DNA of 64,000 nt, taken from the NCBI GenBank assembly GCA_963995525.1, contig OZ023207.1, positions 1,292,001 through 1,356,000 of the forward strand. The letters run 5' to 3'. This DNA comes from Escarpia spicata (lineage: Eukaryota; Annelida; Polychaeta; Sabellida; Siboglinidae). The translations under genes and the position numbers were made by a program. Shown piece after piece: positions 53,201 through 64,000 of the stretch (position 1 is the first letter of the stretch; every line of letters begins with the position of its first letter). The notes beneath the pieces were generated by a model. It saw nothing but the letters and a program-made list of their open reading frames with translations. It ran no database searches and was not told the DNA's origin.

Positions 53201-56074
53201 CTAGTTGTTTCATCGTCACAACAATATATCTCAGCTTCTAGTTCTAGTTGTTTCACCGTCGCAACAACACACTTCAGCTTCTAGTTCTAGTTGTTTCATC
53301 GTCGCAACAACACACTTCAGCTTCTAGTTCTAGTTGTTTCATCGTCGCAACAACATACTTCAGCATCTAGTTCTAGTTGTTTCATCGTCACAACAACATA
53401 CTTCAGCATCTAGTTCTAGTTGTTTCATCGTCACAACAACACACTTCTGCATCTAGTTCTAGTTGTTTCATCGTCACAACAACATACTTCAGCTTCTAGG
53501 TCTAGTTGTTTCATCGTCACAACAACATATTTCAGCTTCTAGTTCTAATTGTTTAATCGTCGTAACAACACACTTCAGCTTCTAGTTCTAGTTGTTTCAT
53601 CGTCGCCACAACACACTTCAGCTTCTAGTTCTAGTTGTTTCATCGTCGCAACAACACACTTCAGCTTCTAGGTCTAGTTCTAGTTGTTTCATCGTCGCAA
53701 CAACACACTGCAGCTTCTAGGTATAGTTGTTTCATCGTCGGAACAACACACCTCAGCTTCTAGTTCTAGTTGTTTCATCGTCGCAATAACAAACTTCAGC
53801 TTCTAGTTCTAGTTGATTCATCGTCACAACAATATATCTCAGCTTCTAGTTCTAGTTGTTTCATCGTCACAACAACACACTTCAGCTTCTAGTTCTAGTT
53901 GTTTCATCGTCACACTAACACATTTCAGCTTCTAGTTCTAGTTGTTTCATCGTCACAACAATATATCTCAGCTTTTAGTTCTAGTTGTTTCATCGTCTCA
54001 ACAACATACTTCAGCTTCTAGTTCTAGTTGTTTCATCGTCACAACATATTTCGGCTTCTAGTTCTAACTGTTTAATCGTCGCAACAACACACTTCAGCTT
54101 CTAGTTCTAGTTGTTTCATCGTCGCAACAACATACTTCAGCTTCTAGTTCTAGTTGTTTCATCGTCGCAACAACACACTTCAGCTTATATGTCTAGTTCT
54201 AGTTGTTTCATCGCCGCAACAACACACTTCAGCTTCTAGTTCTAATTATTTCATCGTTGGAACAACACACCTCAGCTTCTAGTTGTAGTTGTTTCATCGT
54301 CGCAATAACAAACTTCAGCTTCTAGTTCTAGTTGATTCATCGTCGCAACAACACACTTCAGCTTCTATTTCTAGTAGTTTCATCGTCAGAACAACACACC
54401 TCAGCTTCTAGTTATAATTGTTTCATCGTCACAACAACACACTTCAGCTTCTAGTTCTAGTTGTTTCATCGTCACAACAACACATTTCAGCTTCTAGTTC
54501 TAGTTGTTTCATCGTCGCAACAACACACTTCAGCTCCTATTTCTAGTTGTTTCATCGTCGCAACAATACACTTCAGCTTCTAGTTCTAGTTGTTTCGTCG
54601 TCACAACAACACACTTCAGCTTCTAGTTCTAGTTGTTTCATCGTCGCAACAACACACTTCAGCTTCTAGTTCTAGTTGTTTCATCGTCACAACAACATAC
54701 TTCAGCATCTAGTTCTAGTTGTTTCATCGTCACAACAACACACTTCAGCATCTAGTTCTAGTTGTTTCATCGTCACAACAACATACTTCAGCATCTAGTT
54801 CTAGTTGTTTCATCGTCACAACAACATACTTCAGCATCTAGTTCTAGTTGTTTCATCGTCACAACAACACACTTCAGCATCTAGTTCTAGTTGTTTCATC
54901 GTCACAACAACATACTTCAGCATCTAGTTCTAGTTGTTTCATCGTCACAACAATATATCTCAGCTTCTAGTTCTAGTTGTTTCATCGTCTCAACAACATA
55001 CTTCAGCTTCTAGGTCTAGTTGTTTAATCGTCGTAACAACACACTTCAGCTTCTAGTTCTAGTTGTTTCATCGTCGCAACAACACACTTCAGCTTCTAGT
55101 TCTAGTTGTTTCATCGTCGCAACAACACACTTCAGCTTCTAGGTCTAGTTCTAGTTGTTTCATCGTCGCAACAACACACTGCAGCTTCTAGGTATAGTTG
55201 TTTCATCGTCGGAACAACACACCTCAGCTTCTAGTTCTAGTTGATTCATCGTCACAACAATATATCTCAGCTTCTAGTTCTAGTTGTTTCAACGTCACAA
55301 CAACACACTTCAGCTTCTAGTTCTAATTGTTTCATCGTTACAACAACACACTTCAGCTTCTAGTTATAGTTGTTTCATCGTCACAACACTATATCTCAGC
55401 TTTTAGTTCTAGTTGTTTCATCGTCTCAACAACATACTTCAGCTTCTAGTTCTAGTTGTTTCATCGTCACAACATATTTCGGCTTCTAGTTCTAATTGTT
55501 TAATCGTCGCAACAACACACTTCAGCTTCTAGTTCTAGTTGTTTCATCGTCGCAACAACATACTTCAGCTTCTAGTTCTAGTTGTTTCATCGTCGCAACA
55601 ACACATTTCAGCTTCTATGTCTAGTTCTAGTTGTTTCATCGCCGCAACAACACACTTCAGCTTCTAGTTCTAGTTGTTTCATCGTTGGAACAACACACCT
55701 CAGCTTCTAGTTGTAGTTGTTTCATCGTCGCAATAACAAACTTCAGCTTCTAGTTCTAGTTGATTCATCGTCGCAACAACTCACTTCAGCTTCTATTTCT
55801 AGTAGTTTCATCGTCAGAACAACACACTTCAGCTTCTAGTTCTAATTGTTTCATCGTCACAACAACACACTTCAGCTTCTAGTTCTAGTTGTTTCATCGT
55901 CACAACAACACATTTCAGCTTCTAGTTCTAGTTGTTTCATCGTCGCAACAACACACTTCAGCTCCTAGTTCTAGTTGTTTCATCGTCGCAACAACACACT
56001 TCAGCTTCTAGTTCTAGTTGTTTCGTCGTCACAACAACACACTTCAGCTTCTAGTTCTAGTTGTTTCATCGTCA
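50240..56074 (+). repeat. Duplication of an about 3.0-kb block with deletions in the first copy
   Basis: Private variants CGTCGCCACAAC (50794/53601), CACACTAAC (51104/53911) and CACCGTCGC (50447/53254) fix an offset of 2807. Further right the offset grows to 2985 (51582/54567) and 3028 (52753/55781). The first copy has therefore lost 178 bp at a fused unit near 51265 and one further 43-bp unit near 52080. Confidence 0.82.
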
Positions 56075-59000
56075 AAACAACATACTTCAGCATCTAGTTC
56101 TAGTTGTTTCATCGTCACAACAACACACTTCAGCATCTAGTTCTAGTTGTTTCATCGTCACAACAACATACTTCAGCATCTAGTTCTAGTTGTTTCATCG
56201 TCACAACAACATACTTCAGCATCTAGTTCTAGTTGTTTCATCGTCACAACAACACACTTCAGCTTCTAGGTCTAGTTCTAGTTGTTTCATCGTCGCAACA
56301 ACACACTTCAGCTTCTAGGTCTAGTTCTAGTTGTTTCATCTTCGCAACAACACACTGCAGCTTCTAGGTATAGTTGTTTCATCGTCGGAACAACACACCT
56401 CAGCTTCTAGTTCTAGTTGTTTCATCGTCGCAATAACAAACTTCAGCTTCTAGTTCTAGTTGATTCATCGTCACAACAATATATCTCAGCTTCTAGTTCT
56501 AGTTGTTTCATCGTCACAACAACACACTTCAGCTTCTAGTTCTAGTTGTTTCATCGTCACAACAACACATTTCAGCTTCTAGTTCTAGTTGTTTCATTGT
56601 CACAACAATATATCTCAGCTTTTAGTTCTAGTTGTTTCATCGTCTCAACAACATACTTCAGCTTCTAGTTCTAGTTGTTTCATCGTCGCAACAACACACT
56701 GCAGCTTCTAGGTATAGTTGTTTCATCGTCGGAACAACACACATCAGCTTCTAGTTCTAGTTGATTCATCGTCACAACAATATATCTCAGCTTCTAGTTC
56801 TAGTTGTTTCAACGTCACAACAACACACTTCAGCTTCTAGTTCTAATTGTTTCATCGTTACAACAACACACTTCAGCTTCTAGTTATAGTTGTTTCATCG
56901 TCACAACACTATATCTCAGCTTTTAGTTCTAGTTGTTTCATCGTCTCAACAACATACTTCAGCTTCTAGTTCTAGTTGTTTCATCGTCACAACATATTTC
57001 GGCTTCTAGTTCTAATTGTTTAATCGTCGCAACAACACACTTCAGCTTCTAGTTCTAGTTGTTTCATCGTCGCAACAACATACTTCAGCTTCTAGTTCTA
57101 GTTGTTTCATCGTCGCAACAACACATTTCAGCTTCTATGTCTAGTTCTAGTTGTTTCATCGCCGCAACAACACACTTCAGCTTCTAGTTCTAGTTGTTTC
57201 ATCGTTGGAACAACACACCTCAGCTTCTAGTTGTAGTTGTTTCATCGTCGCAATAACAAACTTCAGCTTCTAGTTCTAGTTGATTCATCGTCGCAACAAC
57301 TCACTTCAGCTTCTATTTCTAGTAGTTTCATCGTCAGAACAACACACTTCAGCTTCTAGTTCTAATTGTTTCATCGTCACAACAACACACTTCAGCTTCT
57401 AGTTCTAGTTGTTTCATCGTCACAACAACACATTTCAGCTTCTAGTTCTAGTTGTTTCATCGTCGCAACAACACACATCAGCTCCTAGTTCTAGTTGTTT
57501 CATCGTCGCAACAACATACTTCAGCTTCTAGTTCTAGTTGTTTCATCGTCGCAACAACACACTTCAGCTTCTATGTCTAGTTGTAGTTGTTTCATCGCCG
57601 CAACAACACACTTCAGCTTCTAGTTCTAGTTGTTTCATCGTTGGAACAACACACCTCAGCTTCTAGTTGTAGTTGTTTCATCGTCGCAATAACAAACTTC
57701 AGCTTCTAGTTCTAGTTGATTCATCGTCGCAACAACACACTTCAGCTTCTATTTCTAGTAGTTTCATCGTCAGAACAACACACCTCAGCTTCTAGTTATA
57801 ATTGTTTCATCGTCACAACAACACACTTCAGCTTCTAGTTCTAGTTGTTTCATCGTCACAACAACACATTTCAGCTTCTAGTTCTAGTTGTTTCATCGTC
57901 GCAACAACACACTTCAGCTCCTATTTCTAGTTGTTTCATCGTCGCAACAACACACTTCAGCTTCTAGTTCTAGTTGTTTCGTCGTCACAACAACACACTT
58001 CAGCTTCTAATTCTAGTTGTTTCATCGTCGCAACAACACACTTCAGCTTCTAGTTCTAGTTGTTTCATCGTCACAACAACATACTTCAGCATCTAGTTCT
58101 AGTTGTTTCATCGTCACAACAACACACTTCAGCATCTAGTTCTAGTTGTTTCATCGTCACAACAACATACTTCAGCATCTAGTTCTAGTTGTTTCATCGT
58201 CACAACAACATACTTCAGCATCTAGTTCTAGTTGTTTCATCGTCACAACAACACACTTCAGCATCTAGTTCTAGTTGTTTCATCGTCACAACAACATACT
58301 TCAGCATCTAGTTCTAGTTGTTTCATCGTCACAACAATATATCTCAGCTTCTAGTTCTAGTTGTTTCACCGTCGCAACAACACACTTCAGCATCTAGGTC
58401 TAGTTTTTTCATTGTCACAACAACATACTTCAGCGTCTTGTTCTAGTTGTTTCATCGTCTCAACAACACACTTCAGCTTCTAGTTCTAGTTGTTTCATCG
58501 TCACAACAATATATCTCAGCTTCTAGTTCTAGTTGTTTCATCGTCTCAACAACATACTTCAGCTTCTAGGTCTAGTTGTTTCATCGTCACAACAACATAT
58601 TTCAGCTTCTAGTTCTAATTGTTTAATCGTCGTAACAACACACTTCAGCTTCTAGTTCTAGTTGTTTCATCGTCGCAACAACACACTTCAGCTTCTAGGT
58701 CTAGTTCTAGTTGTTTCATCGTCGCAACAACACACTGCAGCTTCTAGGCTAGTTGTTTCATCGTCGGAACAACACACCTCAGCTTCTAGTTCTAGTTGAT
58801 TCATCGTCACAACAATATATCTCAGCTTCTAGTTCTAGTTGTTTCAACGTCACAACAACACACTTCAGCTTCTAGTTCTAATTGTTTCATCGTTACAACA
58901 ACACACTTCAGCTTCTAGTTATAGTTGTTTCATCGTCACAACAATATATCTCAGCTTTTAGTTCTAGTTGTTTCATCGTCTCAACAACATACTTCAGCTT

Positions 59001-62000
59001 CTAGTTCTAGTTGTTTAATCGTCACAACATATTTCGGCTTCTAGTTCTAATTGTTTAATCGTCGCAACAACACACTTCAGCTTCTAGTTCTAGTTGTTTC
59101 ATCGTCGCAACAACATACTTCAGCTTCTAGTTCTAGTTGTTTCATCGTCGCAACAACACACTTCAGCTCCTATTTCTAGTTGTTTCATCGTCGCAACAAC
59201 ACACTTCAGCTTCTAGTTCTAGTTGTTTCGTCGTCACAACAACAAACTTCAGCTTCTAGTTCTAGTTGATTCATCGTCACAACAATATATCTCAGCTTCT
59301 AGTTCTAGTTGTTTCATCGTCACAACAACACACTTCAGCTTCTAGTTTTAGTTGTTTCATCGTCGCAACAACACACTTCAGCTTCTATGTCTAGTTCTAG
59401 TTGTTTCATCGCCGCAACAACACACTTCAGCTTCTAGTTCTAGTTGTTTCATCGTTGGAACAACACACCTCAGCTTCTAGTTGTAGTTGTTTCATCGTCG
59501 CAATAACAAACTTCAGCTTCTAGTTCTAGTTGATTCATCGTCGCAACAACTCACTTCAGCTTCTATTTCTAGTAGTTTCATCGTCAGAACAACACACTTC
59601 AGCTTCTAGTTCTAATTGTTTCATCGTCACAACAACACACTTCAGCTTCTAGTTCTAGTTGTTTCATCGTCACAACAACACATTTCAGCTTCTAGTTCTA
59701 GTTGTTTCATCGTCGCAACAACACACTTCAGCTCCTAGTTCTAGTTGTTTCATCGTCGCAACAACACACTTCAGCTTCTAGTTCTAGTTGTTTCGTCGTC
59801 ACAACAACACACTTCAGCTTCTAGTTCTAGTTGTTTCATCGTCAAAACAACATACTTCAGCATCTAGTTCTAGTTGTTTCATCGTCACAACAACACACTT
59901 CAGCATCTAGTTCTAGTTGTTTCATCGTCACAACAACATACTTCAGCATCTAGTTCTAGTTGTTTCATCGTCACAACAACATACTTCAGCATCTAGTTCT
60001 AGTTGTTTCATCGTCACAACAACACACTTCAGCTTCTAGGTCTAGTTCTAGTTGTTTCATCGTCGCAACAACACACTTCAGCTTCTAGGTCTAGTTCTAG
60101 TTGTTTCATCTTCGCAACAACACACTGCAGCTTCTAGGTATAGTTGTTTCATCGTCGGAACAACACACCTCAGCTTCTAGTTCTAGTTGTTTCATCGTCG
60201 CAATAACAAACTTCAGCTTCTAGTTCTAGTTGATTCATCGTCACAACAATATATCTCAGCTTCTAGTTCTAGTTGTTTCATCGTCACAACAACACACTTC
60301 AGCTTCTAGTTCTAGTTGTTTCATCGTCACAACAACACATTTCAGCTTCTAGTTCTAGTTGTTTCATTGTCACAACAATATATCTCAGCTTTTAGTTCTA
60401 GTTGTTTCATCGTCTCAACAACATACTTCAGCTTCTAGTTCTAGTTGTTTCATCGTCGCAACAACACACTGCAGCTTCTAGGTATAGTTGTTTCATCGTC
60501 GGAACAACACACCTCAGCTTCTAGTTCTAGTTGATTCATCGTCACAACAATATATCTCAGCTTCTAGTTCTAGTTGTTTCAACGTCACAACAACACACTT
60601 CAGCTTCTAGTTCTAATTGTTTCATCGTTACAACAACACACTTCAGCTTCTAGTTATAGTTGTTTCATCGTCACAACACTATATCTCAGCTTTTAGTTCT
60701 AGTTGTTTCATCGTCTCAACAACATACTTCAGCTTCTAGTTCTAGTTGTTTCATCGTCACAACATATTTCGGCTTCTAGTTCTAATTGTTTAATCGTCGC
60801 AACAACACACTTCAGCTTCTAGTTCTAGTTGTTTCATCGTCGCAACAACATACTTCAGCTTCTAGTTCTAGTTGTTTCATCGTCGCAACAACACATTTCA
60901 GCTTCTATGTCTAGTTCTAGTTGTTTCATCGCCGCAACAACACACTTCAGCTTCTAGTTCTAGTTGTTTCATCGTTGGAACAACACACCTCAGCTTCTAG
61001 TTGTAGTTGTTTCATCGTCGCAATAACAAACTTCAGCTTCTAGTTCTAGTTGATTCATCGTCGCAACAACTCACTTCAGCTTCTATTTCTAGTAGTTTCA
61101 TCGTCAGAACAACACACTTCAGCTTCTAGTTCTAATTGTTTCATCGTCACAACAACACACTTCAGCTTCTAGTTCTAGTTGTTTCATCGTCACAACAACA
61201 CATTTCAGCTTCTAGTTCTAGTTGTTTCATCGTCGCAACAACACACTTCAGCTCCTAGTTCTAGTTGTTTCATCGTCGCAACAACATACTTCAGCTTCTA
61301 GTTCTAGTTGTTTCATCGTCGCAACAACACACTTCAGCTTCTATGTCTAGTTCTAGTTGTTTCATCGCCGCAACAACACACTTCAGCTTCTAGTTCTAGT
61401 TGTTTCATCGTTGGAACAACACACCTCAGCTTCTAGTTGTAGTTGTTTCATCGTCGCAATAACAAACTTCAGCTTCTAGTTCTAGTTGATTCATCGTCGC
61501 AACAACACACTTCAGCTTCTATTTCTAGTAGTTTCATCGTCAGAACAACACACCTCAGCTTCTAGTTATAATTGTTTCATCGTCACAACAACACACTTCA
61601 GCTTCTAGTTCTAGTTGTTTCATCGTCGCAACAACACACTTCAGCTCCTATTTCTAGTTGTTTCATCGTCGCAACAACACACTTCAGCTTCTAGTTCTAG
61701 TTGTTTCGTCGTCACAACAACACACTTCAGCTTCTAATTCTAGTTGTTTCATCGTCGCAACAACACACTTCAGCTTCTAGTTCTAGTTGTTTCATCGTCA
61801 CAACAACATACTTCAGCATCTAGTTCTAGTTGTTTCATCGTCACAACAACACACTTCAGCATCTAGTTCTAGTTGTTTCATCGTCACAACAACATACTTC
61901 AGCATCTAGTTCTAGTTGTTTCATCGTCACAACAACATACTTCAGCATCTAGTTCTAGTTGTTTCATCGTCACAACAACACACTTCAGCATCTAGTTCTA

Positions 62001-63117
62001 GTTGTTTCATCGTCACAACAACATACTTCAGCATCTAGTTCTAGTTGTTTCATCGTCACAACAATATATCTCAGCTTCTAGTTCTAGTTGTTTCACCGTC
62101 GCAACAACACACTTCAGCATCTAGGTCTAGTTTTTTCATTGTCACAACAACATACTTCAGCGTCTTGTTCTAGTTGTTTCATCGTCTCAACAACACACTT
62201 CAGCTTCTAGTTCTAGTTGTTTCATCGTCACAACAATATATCTCAGCTTCTAGTTCTAGTTGTTTCATCGTCTCAACAACATACTTCAGCTTCTAGGTCT
62301 AGTTGTTTCATCGTCACAACAACATATTTCAGCTTCTAGTTCTAATTGTTTAATCGTCGTAACAACACACTTCAGCTTCTAGTTCTAGTTGTTTCATCGT
62401 CGCAACAACACACTTCAGCTTCTAGGTCTAGTTCTAGTTGTTTCATCGTCGCAACAACACACTGCAGCTTCTAGGCTAGTTGTTTCATCGTCGGAACAAC
62501 ACACCTCAGCTTCTAGTTCTAGTTGATTCATCGTCACAACAATATATCTCAGCTTCTAGTTCTAGTTGTTTCAACGTCACAACAACACACTTCAGCTTCT
62601 AGTTCTAATTGTTTCATCGTTACAACAACACACTTCAGCTTCTAGTTATAGTTGTTTCATCGTCACAACAATATATCTCAGCTTTTAGTTCTAGTTGTTT
62701 CATCGTCTCAACAACATACTTCAGCTTCTAGTTCTAGTTGTTTAATCGTCACAACATATTTCGGCTTCTAGTTCTAATTGTTTAATCGTCGCAACAACAC
62801 ACTTCAGCTTCTAGTTCTAGTTGTTTCATCGTCGCAACAACATACTTCAGCTTCTAGTTCTAGTTGTTTCATCGTCGCAACAACACACTTCAGCTCCTAT
62901 TTCTAGTTGTTTCATCGTCGCAACAACACACTTCAGCTTCTAGTTCTAGTTGTTTCGTCGTCACAACAACAAACTTCAGCTTCTAGTTCTAGTTGATTCA
63001 TCGTCACAACAATATATCTCAGCTTCTAGTTCTAGTTGTTTCATCGTCACAACAACACACTTCAGCTTCTAGTTTTAGTTGTTTCATCGTCGCAACAACA
63101 CACTTCAGCTTCTATGT
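55621..63117 (+). repeat. Duplication of a 3,770-bp block
   Basis: The copies at about 55621-59390 and 59391-63117 share GTCAAAACAAC (56071/59841), CATCTTCGC (56341/60111) and CAACTCAC (55781/59551 and 57301/61071) at offset 3770. The offset drops to 3727 after the second copy loses one ACACATTTC unit (near 57850 versus 61620). CTTCTAATTC (58010/61737) and TTTAATCGTCACAAC (59014/62741) follow at 3727. Confidence 0.85.
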
Positions 63118-64000
63118 CTAGTTCTAGTTGTTTCATCGCCGCAACAACACACTTCAGCTTCTAGTTCTAGTTGTTTCATCGTTGGAACAACACACCTCAG
63201 CTTCTAGTTGTAGTTGTTTCATCGTCGCATTAACAAACTTCAGCTTCTAGTTCTAGTTGATTCATCGTCGCAACAACACACTTCAGCTTCTATTTCTAGT
63301 AGTTTCATCGTCAGAACAACACACCTCAGCTTCTAGTTATAATTGTTTCATCGTCACAACAACACACTTCAGCTTCTAGTTCTAGTTGTTTCATCGTCGC
63401 AACAACACACTTCAGCTCCTATTTCTAGTTGTTTCATCGTCGCAACAACACACTTCAGCTTCTAGTTCTAGTTGTTTCGTCGTCACAACAACACACTTCA
63501 GCTTCTAATTCTAGTTGTTTCATCGTCGCAACAACACACTTCAGCTTCTAGTTCTAGTTGTTTCATCGTCACAACAACATACTTCAGCATCTAGTTCTAG
63601 TTGTTTCATCGTCACAACAACACACTTCAGCATCTAGTTCTAGTTGTTTCATCGTCACAACAACATACTTCAGCATCTAGTTCTAGTTGTTTCATCGTCA
63701 CAACAACATACTTCAGCATCTAGTTCTAGTTGTTTCATCGTCACAACAACACACTTCAGCATCTAGTTCTAGTTGTTTCATCGTCACAACAACATACTTC
63801 AGCATCTAGTTCTAGTTGTTTCATCGTCACAACAATATATCTCAGCTTCTAGTTCTAGTTGTTTCACCGTCGCAACAACACACTTCAGCATCTAGGTCTA
63901 GTTTTTTCATTGTCACAACAACATACTTCAGCGTCTTGTTCTAGTTGTTTCATCGTCTCAACAACACACTTCAGCTTCTAGTTCTAGTTGTTTCATCGTC
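61346..64000 (+). repeat. Start of a 1,771-bp spaced block copy at the window edge
   Basis: CTTCTAATTC recurs at 61737 and 63508, and CACCGTCGC at 62094 and 63865, both 1771 bp apart. The segment from about 63118 therefore repeats the one from about 61346. A private GCATTAAC (near 63230) marks the last copy. The second unit is cut by the window end. Confidence 0.8.

Larger units (their letters stand above)
4093..64000 (+). repeat. 43-bp satellite array, head-to-tail, about 1,390 monomers
   Basis: From about 4093 to the window edge every base belongs to one tandem repeat. The canonical 43-bp monomer begins TAGTTCTAGTTG (1-12), has CATCGTC at 16-22 and ACAACAACACAC at 23-34, and ends TTCAGCTTC at 35-43. 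GC is about 40%, and the written strand is C-rich (12 C, 5 G). All units are in the same orientation and no unrelated insertion was seen. Common subtypes differ at the ACAC/ACAT/ATAT tract, at CAGCTTC versus CAGCATC, and at CGTCAC, CGTCGC, CGTCTC, CGTCGG or CGTTGG. TAG stops occur on both strands and 43 is not a multiple of 3, so the array cannot encode protein. It is not recognised as a named satellite. The right end lies outside the window. Confidence 0.98.

Noticed and set aside
4093..64000. CRISPR array
   Set aside because: There is no constant-repeat/variable-spacer pattern. The whole 43-bp unit repeats, with small variants, in eukaryotic-type sequence.
4093..64000. Coding tandem repeat (silk, mucin or antigen-like)
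   Set aside because: TAG stops lie in the CTAG motifs on both strands, and the 43-bp period shifts frame each unit, so no frame stays open.
4093..64000. Telomeric or CENP-B-box-bearing satellite
   Set aside because: No TTAGG/TTAGGG-type units were seen, and no monomer subtype shows the TTCG...CGGG CENP-B pattern. Chromosomal location cannot be stated.

Overview
This window is eukaryotic, non-coding and dominated by repeats. It most likely comes from an invertebrate animal. The support for that is a decayed RTE-type LINE reverse transcriptase fragment (1932-2733), a pure (AC)90 microsatellite, and the absence of any bacterial-style gene layout. The window does not narrow the species further. 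No intact protein-coding gene, rRNA or tRNA was found.

Left flank (1-4092): AT-rich intergenic DNA carrying repeat debris. In order it holds a probable LINE-like 3' tail with a short TCTGAG tract (503-535), the (AC)90 tract (937-1116), a GC-richer block ending in a possible DNA-transposon terminus (about 1117-1461), a CA/CACG microsatellite (1464-1528), an imperfect inverted repeat around a G11 run (1719-1879), the broken RTE fragment, and an AT-rich stretch with an 11-bp inverted repeat (2854-2980). Two short minus-strand open stretches look more protein-like than their surroundings: 3141-3254, and 3954-4121. The second abuts the satellite and ends 23 bp from an ATC/GAT-rich tract.

Satellite (about 4093 to 64000, running off the right edge): about 59.9 kb of one head-to-tail satellite with a 43-bp monomer, roughly 1,390 copies. 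Monomers fall into recognisable subtypes defined by point variants and by length variants (49, 41 and 40 bp). The subtypes recur in a fixed order, giving higher-order repeats. On top of this are nested tandem duplications of whole multi-monomer blocks, measured from diagnostic variants at about 301, 1342, 1557, 1597, 2165, 2242, 2423, 2647, 2807 and 3770 bp, plus a long-range copy relationship of 13,013 bp. The monomer carries TAG in CTAG contexts on both strands and its length is not a multiple of three, so no reading frame stays open. The left edge is abrupt and its first monomers are not degraded.

There is no operon or pathway to describe. The informative content is the structure and history of the satellite, which looks like a recently and repeatedly amplified heterochromatic array. 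All repeat relationships come from reading diagnostic positions by eye. Boundaries are approximate to about one monomer unless stated otherwise.
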